NCBI GenBank assembly: GCA_019456255.1
Contig: VRUG01000006.1
Span: forward strand, 34,062-98,061
Direction of reading: 5' to 3'
Origin: Planctomycetota bacterium
Lineage (GTDB): Bacteria > Planctomycetota > Phycisphaerae > Sedimentisphaerales > Anaerobacaceae
DNA: 64,000 nt
A program made the translations under genes and the position numbers. Shown in pieces: positions 35,341-44,800 of this stretch. Position 1 is the stretch's first letter. Every line of letters starts with the position of its first letter. The notes beneath the pieces are model-generated. The model was not told the origin of the DNA and did not search any database. It saw only the letters and a program-made list of their open reading frames with translations.

Positions 35341-35484
35341 GTAATTTTAGAAAATCCTGGCAGATGAATTCATAGCTTAAAAACATGCAATAAATCAAAA
35401 TCTGTTATTGTTGATTCGGCGTGACTTTATTAGAATACCCTGATATTCCGGGCAGCAGAGAATTTTAATATTTTTTTGTTTTTT

Positions 35485-35513
35485 GGAACTTTGTAATAAC
35501 ATGAATCGTTTAA
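35485..35513 (+). promoter_or_regulatory. ECF-type promoter for the sigma/anti-sigma genes
   Basis: GGAACTT (35485-35491), typical of ECF -35 elements, is followed at a start-to-start distance of 21 bases by TCGTTTAA (35506-35513), an ECF-like -10. A T-rich tract precedes it. The same two words at the same distance occur at 36871-36899 and, slightly changed, at 39025-39053, suggesting autoregulation by the sigma factor encoded 25 bases downstream. Confidence 0.65.
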
Positions 35514-35537
35514 TAGTTTAGACGGGCTTTAGAACCA

Positions 35538-36086
35538 ATGACTGACAAGCACGAATTTGAGTCGATAGCAATGCCGTACATGGGGGCGATGTATAAGTTT
35601 GCCTACGCATTGTGCGGTAATAGCGACAATGCTCAGGACCTTGTACAGGATACGTTTTTGAAAGCCTTTGAAAAGTTCAAATCGTTCGATAAGGGAAGCA
35701 ATTGCCGGGCATGGCTGGCAGCGATCATGCGTAATAAGTGGATTGACCAGCTTAGGCACAATCAGGTTACCGGTCAGATATTGCCTCTGGAACACGATAT
35801 TGCAGCCAAGCCGGCTCAAAATGAGACCGAATGGTCGGATTGTCGTGATTTTCTGGAGAAATTCTCTGACGAGCAGGTCATAAAGGCATTGCTCACGCTT
35901 GGCGAAGAGCAAAGAACAACCTTGTTTTTGATTGATGTTGAACAACTGAGTCAGGATGACGTCGCAAAGATTATGGATGTCGCGGTCGGCACGGTCAAAA
36001 GCAGAACGAGCAGAGCAAGGTCAGCTTTGAAAAATGAATTGATTGGTTATGCAAAAGAAATGGGATATGCGGGAGGTGAAAAATGA
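35538..36086 (+). CDS. ECF sigma-70 factor
   Basis: A 182-residue ECF sigma factor. Region 2: YMGAMYKFAYALCGNSDNAQ and DLVQDTFLKAFEKFKSFDKG, with CRAWLAAIMRNKWIDQLR; region 4: LGEEQRTTLFLIDVEQLSQDD and VAKIMDVAVGTVKSRTSRAR (helix-turn-helix that reads the -35). Its stop overlaps the anti-sigma start (ATGA), the usual arrangement for a sigma factor held inactive by its partner. The genes downstream encode copper/heavy-metal resistance proteins and carry matching promoters, so metal or envelope stress is the likely signal (inference). Confidence 0.92.
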   Translation: MTDKHEFESIAMPYMGAMYKFAYALCGNSDNAQDLVQDTFLKAFEKFKSFDKGSNCRAWLAAIMRNKWIDQLRHNQVTGQILPLEHDIAAKPAQNETEWSDCRDFLEKFSDEQVIKALLTLGEEQRTTLFLIDVEQLSQDDVAKIMDVAVGTVKSRTSRARSALKNELIGYAKEMGYAGGEK

Positions 36087-36850
36087 GTCACCTTACAGAT
36101 GAACAATTAGAAGAAATTATTCAGGGCGATAACTCGGCTTCTGAGCATCTCGTCGAATGCCAGTTGTGTAAAGAAAGGTTGGCGGAAAAAAGGGCCTTAG
36201 CTGACAGGCTCAAGTTGGCATTTTCGAAAGTTGAGATGGCAGGGCAGCTCGAGCAGCGGATTCGCAGCGGGCTTGGTCTGAATTCGAGAATGAGTCCAGA
36301 GCCTAAAATAAAGATATTGAATTTTCGTGCCCACTGGAAAAGCATCTCGGCAATTGCGGCAGCGGCGATAATCTTAATTGTCGCGGTACCGGTTTCTATG
36401 AGATTGATGGCTCCGGCACTTGCGGCACAGGCCCAGTTGGCCCAGATTCACGAGCATAACATGTCGGGCAATCACGAATTTCATTCCGAAGCCGACCCTG
36501 CTAAACTGGCTGAGTATTTCAAGGGGAAATTAGGATTTATACCATCCATGCCGACGCCGGGCCGGGGACTTGCGCTTAGAGGCTGCTGCATAAGGCATTT
36601 CAGGGGTAAAGTTGTGGGCAGCTATGTTGTGGAAACCCCGGAGGGGATAGTCTCTGTCATAGTTGTTACTGACACACCGAAATCTATGGGTATGAAGCGA
36701 AAAGACCAGACCTTCTGGGAAGGCTCGTTTGCAAAATGTGAAATGGTCACGGTCTCTCTCGATGGCTTCTCATACTGCGCTGTCGGTGAAGTTTCACACG
36801 AGTATCTGACAGATTTGCTTTCGCAGTTGCTGCCCGACTCGCCAGAATAA
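36083..36850 (+). CDS. Zinc-type anti-sigma factor, membrane-spanning
   Basis: A 255-residue protein. The N-terminal cytoplasmic part has an H22-x3-C26-x2-C29 zinc anti-sigma (ZAS) motif (HLVECQLC). A transmembrane helix lies at about 90-110 (ISAIAAAAIILIVAVPVSM). The periplasmic C-terminal ~140 residues contain His-rich HEHNMSGNHEFH, a Cys pair (LRGCCIRHF) and further Cys residues (AKCEM, YCAVG), plausible metal- or redox-sensing groups. It should bind and block the upstream sigma factor, with which it overlaps by four bases, until the signal is sensed. The Cys/His content fits copper sensing, but this is inference. Confidence 0.85.
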   Translation: MSHLTDEQLEEIIQGDNSASEHLVECQLCKERLAEKRALADRLKLAFSKVEMAGQLEQRIRSGLGLNSRMSPEPKIKILNFRAHWKSISAIAAAAIILIVAVPVSMRLMAPALAAQAQLAQIHEHNMSGNHEFHSEADPAKLAEYFKGKLGFIPSMPTPGRGLALRGCCIRHFRGKVVGSYVVETPEGIVSVIVVTDTPKSMGMKRKDQTFWEGSFAKCEMVTVSLDGFSYCAVGEVSHEYLTDLLSQLLPDSPE

Positions 36851-36870
36851 AAAAATTGTAGATTTTCATG

Positions 36871-36899
36871 GGAATGTTAAGATATGTTGACTCGTTTAA
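36871..36899 (+). promoter_or_regulatory. ECF-type promoter for the metal-resistance genes
   Basis: GGAATGTT (36871-36878) and TCGTTTAA (36892-36899) repeat the words and the 21-base start-to-start distance of the promoter before the sigma gene. It lies 37 bases upstream of the YHS-like gene, whose AAGGAG ribosome-binding site is well placed. Confidence 0.6.
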
Positions 36900-36936
36900 A
36901 AGTAGAGAAACAGTAATTTTATAAGGAGAATGAAAG

Positions 36937-37539
36937 ATGAATCGCGTAAAACTGGTGACATTGAGTATTGTTGGAATGTTTTTGATAGCTTTGGTGGTAT
37001 CGCCTCTGGCTGAGGCAAAAGATAAGATGAAAAAAGGCGGCGGAAAGAGAATGCCCGGAGGATATATTATCCACAAGCTGCATAAACAACATGTTCCTGA
37101 TTTGACCAAGGCTATAGATGAAGCTATTGAAGCCATCAAAGCTGATAACAAAGAATTAGCTTTGCAAAAGCTAGGCCAGGCCAAAAAGACAGTTGCCCAG
37201 GTTAAAAAGACAGTCGGCAGGTATGTGAAAAAGCATGCCAAGCCAGAGCCTAAGTTCGTAAACAATAAGTGTCCATTCATGGGTGCTCCCATTAATCCAG
37301 ACAAGGTGACCGCTAATTTGACAAGAGACTACAAAGGCAAAAAAGTAGCTTTCTGTTGTGCGGGATGTCCTACTAAATGGGACAAGCTCTCTGACGAGCA
37401 AAAGGAAGAGAAGCTTGCAAAGGTAGGGGCTGGGCACAAAATGCAGAAAGATGAGCATTCTATGCCTAAAGACGAGCATCCTACGCAGAAAGACGAGCAT
37501 CCTACGCAGAAAGACGAGCATTCAGGTCATGGCCATTAA
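36937..37539 (+). CDS. Exported YHS-like metal-binding protein with His/Met-rich tail
   Basis: A 200-residue protein with a signal peptide (about 1-24, ending SPLAEA), a helical Lys-rich segment, and a YHS-like heavy-metal-binding domain: NKCPFMGAPINPDKVTANLT and KGKKVAFCCAGCPTKWDKLS, where the CPxMG and FCCAGCP cysteines are the usual ligands. The last ~30 residues repeat KDEH units with Met and His (for example KDEHSMPKDEHPTQKDEH) and end in GHGH, a likely copper-binding tail. It probably binds copper in the periplasm and passes it to the efflux pump encoded next. It stands under an ECF-type promoter. Confidence 0.8.
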   Translation: MNRVKLVTLSIVGMFLIALVVSPLAEAKDKMKKGGGKRMPGGYIIHKLHKQHVPDLTKAIDEAIEAIKADNKELALQKLGQAKKTVAQVKKTVGRYVKKHAKPEPKFVNNKCPFMGAPINPDKVTANLTRDYKGKKVAFCCAGCPTKWDKLSDEQKEEKLAKVGAGHKMQKDEHSMPKDEHPTQKDEHPTQKDEHSGHGH

Positions 37540-37572
37540 TTAGCCAAAAAGGATAGCTGAGAAAATTGAAAT

Positions 37573-37609
37573 GGGCAGGGTAATATTGTGTTGCTCTGCC
37601 CTTTATTTA
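37573..37609 (+). terminator. Intrinsic terminator after the YHS-like gene
   Basis: GGGCAGGGTAA (37573-37583) pairs with TTGCTCTGCCC (37591-37601), eleven pairs including a G-T wobble, loop TATTGTG, followed by TTTATTTAT. It could end or attenuate transcription before the efflux genes. Confidence 0.65.
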
Positions 37610-37618
37610 TAAAGAAAA

Positions 37619-37657
37619 TAGTTAACTGTAACCGATTATTGTAAAAGCGGTTAACTA
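37619..37657. repeat. Inverted repeat before the cusC-like gene
   Basis: TAGTTAAC (37619-37626) and GTTAACTA (37650-37657) are perfect 8-base inverted repeats; AACCG and CGGTT just inside extend the symmetry. It lies 35 bases before the cusC-like start, a place where a repressor or activator could bind. No promoter could be assigned with certainty here. Confidence 0.35.
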
Positions 37658-37691
37658 TACTTTGTGTTCAATTTCCGGGATGGGGCAAAAT

Positions 37692-39041
37692 ATGAAAAAA
37701 TTGAGAGCACTTATAATTTTAGCAGGTATTTGCAGTTTGCTGGCAGTGTCGGCTGGTGCTGACCAGGTTGATATTGACAGTTTAAGGCTTGCTGCTTCAT
37801 CCGGGAATACTAAAGCCCTGCCTGAATTGAGCGAATCTTCCGGTCTTTCGGATTATCTTAAATACGCTGCTTTGAATAATCCAGGTCTGGAGGCATCTTT
37901 TAATCGCTTTAAAGCTGCAATCGAAAGAATCACTCAGGCCAAATCGCTGCCTGACCCGAAATTCACTTATCAGTATTTTATCGATGAGGTGGAAACACGC
38001 GTCGGGGCCCAGCGTGAAAGCTTTAATATCTCCCAGATGTTCCCGTGGTTTGGCAAGCTTGAGCTTGAAGGTGATATTGCTACCCAGGCAGCCAGCAGTG
38101 CGAGACAAGATTATGAAGCTGTGAAGCTCAAACTTTTTTACGATGTCAAGAACACATATTATGAATACTATTATCTCTCTAAAGCGATTGAAACTACCAG
38201 CGAAAACGTAGTTTTAATGAAACATCTCGAAGGAATCGCCAGAATCCGCTTTAAAACTGCGATAGGTTCACATCCCGACGTGATTCGGGCACAGGTCGAG
38301 CTTGGAAAACTCGATGACCAACATCAGGCACTTCTTGAGATGCGTAGCCCTATTGCCGCTCGGTTAAACGCTGCTCTAAATAGGCCGGTTGGAGCTGGTA
38401 TCCCATGGCCTAAACAGATTGAGCTTGAAGATATAAGTTTAGAAGACGAGCTGCTACTGGCCGAGTTGATCCAAAGAAACCCTCAGCTAAAAGCACTTGA
38501 ATTTGAAATAGCGAAAAACAGAGAAAATATCGAACTTGCGAAGAAAAATTATTTTCCTGATATCACTGTTGGTATAGGGATTGTAAAGACGGACAATTCC
38601 ACGGTTAGCAGCCCTCGTGACAATGGCAAGGACCCAGTTATTGGTATGGTGACAGTCAATGTGCCTATCTGGTGGGAGAAATATGCAGCTTCTGTTAGGG
38701 AGGCCAAGGCGAAATATTCTTCTTCTGTTCAGCTTAAGACGGCACGTATAAATTCTCTAAGCTCAGAGTTGAAGATGAGTTTGTATCGTTTCAAGGATGC
38801 CGGCAGAAAAATCGCTTTATACCGTGACACGCTTTTGCCCAAAGCCAGAGAATCTCTCAAAGTGACCGAGGCTACATATCGAGCGGGGGGTAGTTTTAAT
38901 GACCTGGTTGATGCTCAGCGGATATTGCTGGAATTTGCGCTTGCCTATGAGCGTGCCTTGGCTGACCATGCGCAATCGCTGGCCAGACTTGAAATGCTTG
39001 TGGCAAATCAAATACCATTATCCGGGAACGAAAAAGGCTGA
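37692..39041 (+). CDS. TolC/CusC-family outer-membrane efflux protein
   Basis: A 449-residue outer-membrane factor. Signal peptide about 1-23 (ends SAGAD). Two repeated alpha-helical coiled-coil halves typical of TolC proteins are visible: YLKYAALNNPGLEASFNRFK, AGSSARQDYEAVKLKLFYDV-like segments and, in the second half, ELIQRNPQLKALEFEIAKNR and YFPDITVGIGI. It forms the exit duct of a tripartite pump with the CusB- and CusA-like proteins encoded downstream. Start chosen at the ATG with GGGG seven bases upstream; an upstream TTG at 37662 would place ten residues before the signal peptide. A candidate ECF promoter lies in its last codons. Confidence 0.88.
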   Translation: MKKLRALIILAGICSLLAVSAGADQVDIDSLRLAASSGNTKALPELSESSGLSDYLKYAALNNPGLEASFNRFKAAIERITQAKSLPDPKFTYQYFIDEVETRVGAQRESFNISQMFPWFGKLELEGDIATQAASSARQDYEAVKLKLFYDVKNTYYEYYYLSKAIETTSENVVLMKHLEGIARIRFKTAIGSHPDVIRAQVELGKLDDQHQALLEMRSPIAARLNAALNRPVGAGIPWPKQIELEDISLEDELLLAELIQRNPQLKALEFEIAKNRENIELAKKNYFPDITVGIGIVKTDNSTVSSPRDNGKDPVIGMVTVNVPIWWEKYAASVREAKAKYSSSVQLKTARINSLSSELKMSLYRFKDAGRKIALYRDTLLPKARESLKVTEATYRAGGSFNDLVDAQRILLEFALAYERALADHAQSLARLEMLVANQIPLSGNEKG

Positions 39042-39053
39042 TTAGCCGTTTAG
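39025..39053 (+). promoter_or_regulatory. Candidate third ECF-type promoter inside the end of the cusC-like gene
   Basis: GGAACG (39025-39030) and CCGTTTAG (39046-39053) have the same 21-base start-to-start distance as the promoters at 35485 and 36871. It overlaps the last cusC codons and precedes the small membrane protein and cusBA-like genes. Confidence 0.4.
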
Positions 39054-39089
39054 TATGTTGAGATTAGAAACAAAAGTTGGGTCAGATTA

Positions 39090-39455
39090 ATGAAAAATAC
39101 GATTACAAATCCATTGTACGTCTTAATAAATCAAAAGACAGAGAGATTATCAGCTGTTTTTAACTGCTGTCTGCAAAGGCTTATGCCTATACTATTGATT
39201 GGCGTGTTATTGGTTTCAGTTAGTTTTGGCCAATCTGAGACAAATAACAGCCATGAGCACTCTCATGAATTGCAATTATTCAAATTAGTAAAACCGATGG
39301 GAATTACCACCTTATCGTTACTTTTCCTGACGGTTACTGCTGGCCTGCTTCGACACAAAAATCCAAAACTTATTTTTAAATGGCATAAACGTCTGGGGAT
39401 AACTACTCTTGTCTCAGCGATTATTCATGCACTATTGGTTCTAATACTTTATTAA
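39090..39455 (+). CDS. Small His-containing membrane protein in the efflux operon
   Basis: A 121-residue protein with three hydrophobic segments (about 31-46, 70-86 and 99-121). A His-rich loop SHEHSHELQ follows the first, and KWHKRLGITTLVSAIIHALL near the C-terminus has two His spaced as in heme-binding or ferric-reductase-like helices, but this is only a resemblance. It lies between cusC and cusB in the same direction. I do not recognise a named family. A role in copper handling follows only from position and histidines. Confidence 0.6.
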   Translation: MKNTITNPLYVLINQKTERLSAVFNCCLQRLMPILLIGVLLVSVSFGQSETNNSHEHSHELQLFKLVKPMGITTLSLLFLTVTAGLLRHKNPKLIFKWHKRLGITTLVSAIIHALLVLILY

Positions 39456-39471
39456 ATTATGGTGAGAAATT

Positions 39472-41853
39472 ATGAAAGCTAAAGTTGAAAAAATAATCGC
39501 GTTTTTTAATGGCCTTGATACAAGCGGGAAAATAATTTTGGCAATGCTTCTCGCCTTTAGTCTGGGCTATTGTGTTAAATGGGTTTTTAGCGGGTCTGGT
39601 ACACAGCAGGTAGTGGCCTCCAAGGAACACGAACAAAAAAAGCAGGTTTGGACATGTTCGATGCATCCCCAGATAAAGCTTCCCAAAAAAGGCTTGTGCC
39701 CTATTTGCAATATGGCCCTTATACCGCTTACGATTGATGAAACGGAAATGGGTGCAAGTATGAGACAGCTTAGTGTCAGCGAAGCGGCCAAGAAACTGAT
39801 GGATATTGAAGTTGTTCCTGTAGAGCGCAAATTCGTTAATGCCATAGTTCGGATGGTAGGCAAGGTGGATTACGATGAAACGAATCTCGCCTATATTACT
39901 GCATGGGTTCCGGGTAGGCTCGACAGATTGTATGTCGATTATACAGGCATACCTGTCAGCAAGGGTGACCACATGGTTTACCTTTACAGCCCTGAACTTA
40001 TTAGTGCCCAGGAAGAGCTTTTGCAGGCAATTGAGACGGTTAAAAATATTCCCAAGACCACACTTGGCATTATGCGTGAGATGAGCGAATCGACAGCAGA
40101 TGCTGCTCGTGAAAAGTTACGGCTATGGGGATTGACACCCGAGCAAATCGCTGAAATTGAAAGAACCAGCCAGGTCACGGACCACATGACGATCTACTCT
40201 CCTACCAGCGGCATCGTGATACATAAAAACGCTGTCGAGGGTATGTATGTTCAGACCGGCACGAAGATTTATACAATTGCGGACCTTTCAAAAGTCTGGG
40301 TAAAACTCGATGCCTATGAGTCCGATCTTGAATGGCTGCGTTACGGTCAGGAAATGGAGTTCACAACGGTTTCCTATCCTGGGCATATTTTCACAGGTAC
40401 GATAAGTTTTATCGACCCTATATTGAACGACCGAACCCGAACGGTAAAAATTCGTGTGAATGTCCAAAATCCTGATGGTAAACTAAAGCCAGGTATGTTT
40501 GTCAAGGCTATTGTTCGATCTCAGATAGCTGGTGGCGGGCGAATAATGGATGCTTCTCTGGCAGGCAAATGGATATGTCCGATGCATCCGGAGATTATCA
40601 AAGAAACTTCCGGCAAGTGTGATATCTGCGAGATGCCGCTGGTTCAGACTGAGGCATTAGGTTACGTAAGCGACGAGCCAGCCCTGGCCGAAAAACCATT
40701 GGTAATACCAGTATCTGCCGCATTGGTGACTGGCACTCGCGCCATCGTTTATGTGCAGGTCCCCGATGCAGAGAAGCCAACTTATGAGGGTAGAGAGATT
40801 GTTCTTGGCCCCAGAGCGGGCGAGTACTATCTTGTAAGAAGCGGTCTAAGTGAAGGTGAACTTGTTGTTGTTAAGGGCAATTTCAAGATTGACAGCAGTC
40901 TTCAGATTCAGGCCAAACCAAGTATGATGACCCCTGAAGGCTTTGGTGGAGGTGGTATGGCTGGCATGGCCGGTATGGGTGACATGGATGAGGAAACAGA
41001 AATAGACGAAGGTGGCGTCATGGCGACGGCTGGATTGTCTGCTTTATCGAAATACCAGATTCAGGGTGTTATTGCAAATGCCCAGGCGGTTAAAGAGGTG
41101 GCTGAAAGTGAAGAACTCGGGGAAATCAGGTCAGCTTTTTCCGAATTTGATCAATCCCTTAAGAATGTCGACATGGAACTGTTGACCGGCCATGTTCATA
41201 TGCTGTGGATGGAATATCACATGAGGCTCGGCAATGATGCTATTGAAGGTATGGAAGCTGAAACTCTCAAAAATGCAAAAAAAACAGTGAAATCTTTAGC
41301 AGAGAATATAAGTTTCATGGCAGCAAAATTTGGTTTGAATCATAAGCGTCCATCTCCAGAAGTATCAAGAATAAGTGACACTTTCAGGAAGCAATTGTCA
41401 AAAGTCTTTGTAAATTATTTCGCAATGCAGCAAGCTCTTGCAGCTGACAAGATTCAATTAGCGACGGAGTCGGCAAAGAAAGCATTGGATGCACTCAAGG
41501 CCATAGACATGAAGTTATTAAGTGGCCCTGATCATGATAAATGGATGAAACTTTCTATAAAACTCGAGTCAACGCTATCGGAGGCAAGTGAAAGTAAAGA
41601 CATAAAGTTACTGCGTGAAGACTTCTATCTTTTGTCGCAGCAATTGTCAAAAATAGCGAAGCACTTCGGTTCAATGGGACAGTCGCCTTTGTATATCCTG
41701 CATTGTCCAATGGCATTCGATAATAAAGGGGCACAGTGGTTGCAGGATAATGATCAGACTTCCAATCCATACTTTGGCCAGATGATGTTACGGTGCGGTG
41801 GGGTTGAAGAAGTTGTCGGTGTTAAAGAAATCTGGGAAAAGGAAGATAAATAA
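39472..41853 (+). CDS. cusB: CusB-like membrane fusion protein with two heavy-metal-binding domains and DUF3347 tail
   Basis: A 793-residue periplasmic adaptor. N-terminal anchor helix about 20-38; a first heavy-metal-binding domain at 60-86 (WTCSMHPQ, LCPICNMALIPL); the CusB barrel/lipoyl/hairpin core at about 95-350 (GRLDRLYVDYTG, YSPTSGIVIHKNAVEGMYV, KVWVKLDAYESDLEWL); a second heavy-metal-binding domain at about 366-392 (WICPMHPE, KCDICEMPLV); a Gly/Met-rich linker (GGGMAGMAGMGDMD); and a C-terminal DUF3347-type region of two helical halves ending with LHCPMAFDNKGAQWL and NPYFGQMMLRCGG. CusB normally has about 400 residues, so this is a fusion that brings several copper-binding modules together. 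Confidence 0.88.
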   Translation: MKAKVEKIIAFFNGLDTSGKIILAMLLAFSLGYCVKWVFSGSGTQQVVASKEHEQKKQVWTCSMHPQIKLPKKGLCPICNMALIPLTIDETEMGASMRQLSVSEAAKKLMDIEVVPVERKFVNAIVRMVGKVDYDETNLAYITAWVPGRLDRLYVDYTGIPVSKGDHMVYLYSPELISAQEELLQAIETVKNIPKTTLGIMREMSESTADAAREKLRLWGLTPEQIAEIERTSQVTDHMTIYSPTSGIVIHKNAVEGMYVQTGTKIYTIADLSKVWVKLDAYESDLEWLRYGQEMEFTTVSYPGHIFTGTISFIDPILNDRTRTVKIRVNVQNPDGKLKPGMFVKAIVRSQIAGGGRIMDASLAGKWICPMHPEIIKETSGKCDICEMPLVQTEALGYVSDEPALAEKPLVIPVSAALVTGTRAIVYVQVPDAEKPTYEGREIVLGPRAGEYYLVRSGLSEGELVVVKGNFKIDSSLQIQAKPSMMTPEGFGGGGMAGMAGMGDMDEETEIDEGGVMATAGLSALSKYQIQGVIANAQAVKEVAESEELGEIRSAFSEFDQSLKNVDMELLTGHVHMLWMEYHMRLGNDAIEGMEAETLKNAKKTVKSLAENISFMAAKFGLNHKRPSPEVSRISDTFRKQLSKVFVNYFAMQQALAADKIQLATESAKKALDALKAIDMKLLSGPDHDKWMKLSIKLESTLSEASESKDIKLLREDFYLLSQQLSKIAKHFGSMGQSPLYILHCPMAFDNKGAQWLQDNDQTSNPYFGQMMLRCGGVEEVVGVKEIWEKEDK

Positions 41854-41854
41854 T

Positions 41855-44800
41855 ATGGATGACAACCATTCTTTTGAGCGAACATCCGAGCAAAAATCTT
41901 TGATAGGCAAGATTCTATGGTTTTGTCTGACTAATAAGCTTGTGATCGGATTGCTCGTTGTGTTTGTAATTTTTTGGGGAATTATAGTAGCGCCTTTTGA
42001 TTGGGAAGTTGGCGGGCTTATGCGCAGACCCGTTCCGGTAGACGCGATTCCCGATATCGGCGAGAACCAGCAGATAGTTTTTACTGAATGGATGGGTCGC
42101 TCACCGCAGGATGTTGAAGACCAAATATCTTATCCTCTTACGGTTTCCTTATTAGGCGTGCCAGGTGTTAAGACCATCCGAAGCTATTCATTTTTTGGTT
42201 TTTCCTCTATTTACATCATCTTCAAGGAGGACATAGAGTTTTACTGGTCGCGAAGCCGCATTTTGGAGAAGCTAAACTCACTTCCATCAGGCACCTTACC
42301 CGAAGGAGTGCGTCCTGCTCTTGGTCCTGACGCTACAGCTTTAGGTCAGATATTCTGGTACACGCTGGAAGGTCGTGACCAGGCTGGTAATCCCAGCGGT
42401 GGCTGGGACCTTGAGGAATTGCGTACGATTCAGGATTGGTATGTTCGTTACGGTCTTCTGTCGGCGGATGGGGTTAGTGAAGTTGCTTCTGTTGGCGGCT
42501 TTGTCAGGGAATATCAGATTGATGTGGACCCTGGTGCTATGCGGGCATACGGGGTAAGTTTGGCGGATGTTTATCATGCTGTCAAATCATCTAATATCGA
42601 TGTCGGTGCCAAAACTATGGAATTGAACAAGGTAGAGTATTTCATACGCGGCATCGGCTTTATCAAAGAGATATCTGATATTGAGGATAGTGTTGTCAAG
42701 GTCGTAGATAATGTTGGCATTTTGGTTAAAGATATAGCTACGGTAACTCACGGCCCTGCTTTGAGGCGTGGTGCATTGGACAAAGAAGGTGCCGAAGCTG
42801 TAGGCGGAGTTGTGGTTGCTCGCTATGGTGACAATCCATTGGCTGTGATTAAAAGTGTTAAAAAGAAGATTGCAGAAATCACCCCCGGCCTGCCGTCAAA
42901 GGTTCATATAGATTTTTCAAAAACCAATTCTCAGCAGATTCGAGAGTACGCGGAAGAAAATGGTTTTGACGCCTATAGCGGTGCGCAAATCAATCATGAA
43001 GATTGGCTTGATTATCTTCGCGAAACCTTAGTTGAAGATTGGCCGCAATGGGTGACAATAAGTCAGGTTAATATCATTCCGTTTTATGACCGAACAGGCT
43101 TGATTTATGAAACACTTGGGACGCTTTACACAGCTCTAAGTGAAGAGATTCTTATCACAATTATCGTTGTTATCCTAATGGTAATGCATTTACGAAGTTC
43201 TGTCCTGATTAGCGGGCTGCTTCCGATATCGGTGCTGATGTGCTTTATAGCTATGAAGTTCTTCGGTGTAGATGCCAATATCGTTGCGCTTTCCGGTATT
43301 GCTATTGCGATAGGGACCATGGTCGATATGGGCGTGGTTATCTGTGAGAATATATTGCGTCATCTTGATGAGGCGGACCCAAAGGAAAATAAGCTCGAAG
43401 TTATCCATCGCGCTTCGAGTGAAGTTGGAGGAGCTGTACTGACGGCGGTTTCGACAACCATAATCAGTTTTTTGCCTGTTTTTACAATGATAGGTGCCGA
43501 GGGCAAACTCTTTAAACCGTTAGCTTTCACCAAGACGTTTGCATTGATATCTGCTGTTATAGTAGCATTGACCGTAATACCGCCGGCAGCTCATATTCTG
43601 TTCTGCAGCAAGGTACCTATTACCGGCAAAAGAATTAAGGTTTGGTTGCATCTGGCAATTGTTCTTGTCGGAGTTTTCGCGGGTTTCCTGCTGAGTTGGT
43701 GGGCAGGTTTTGCACTTCTTCTTTTCGGGAGTTATTATCTGGCTTCTGACAATATCCCTGAAGATATTAAGCGGTTCGCTCCCTGGGTTGCAAATATTCT
43801 TGTGGTATTGTTTGTTGGTATTTTGCTAACCGAGCACTGGGAGCCGATTGGGGCAGAGCAAGGGTTTTTACAAAATTTCATATTTGTTGCCCTCTTAATT
43901 GGGTCGCTGCTTGGTGCATTCAGAGCATTTCAGCATTTTTATCCTGTAATTCTTCGATGGTGTCTGCGTCATAAACTGTTATTTTTATCGATGCCCTGCC
44001 TTCTTCTTGTCTTTGGCGTATCAATATGGTCCGGGCTTGGCAAGGAGTTTATGCCGCCCCTGGATGAGGGTTCATTTCTCTATATGCCTACTACCATGGT
44101 TCATGCTTCAATTGGAGAGGCAATGGATGTCTTGAGCAAACAGGATATGGCCCTGCGCAGTATACCAGAAGTTGATTCTGTTGTAGGAAAAATTGGTCGC
44201 GCAGAGACTCCCCTGGACCCGGCGCCGGTATCGATGATAGAAACAGTTATTAACTATAAGCCGGAATACATAACCAATAAAGACGGTCGTCGAGTTAAGT
44301 TTCGATATGACAAAAAAACAGCCAGTTTTGTTCGCGATGATTTTGGTGAACTTATTTCTGATTCGCGTGGTAGGCCTTTCAGGCAATGGAGAGATGAAAT
44401 AAAAAGTCCCGATGACATCTGGAAAGAAATCATAAAAGTTACAAAAATCCCCGGAACCACATCTGCACCTAAACTGCAGCCAATAGCCGCCCGAATCATT
44501 ATGCTCCAAAGCGGTATGCGTGCGCCTATGGGCGTTAAAATTAAGGGCCCGACCCTTGAGGTTATTGAAAAAGTTGGTCTTGAGATTGAGGTATTTCTAA
44601 AAGAAGTCCCTTCCGTTGAGCCCGCCGCAGTTTTTGCTGACCGTATAGTAGGCAAGCCCTATCTGGAAATCATTCCAGATAGAAAGGCCTTGGCTCGTTA
44701 CGGTGTACCCATGCGTGTGTTCCAGGATGTTGTCGAGATTGCTATTGGAGGCAGAAAAGTCACCACAACAGTCGAGGGTCGTGAACGTTTCTCCGTACGT

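Noticed and set aside
36747..37304. 185-codon minus-strand frame opposite the YHS-like gene
   Set aside because: Shadow of anti-sigma and YHS-like genes, which have signal peptide, metal motifs and ribosome-binding sites on the plus strand.
41798..41854. Upstream start for the CusA-like gene inside cusB
   Set aside because: The ATG at 41855 has a well-placed GGAAG, and the 19 extra residues look like cusB in another frame.
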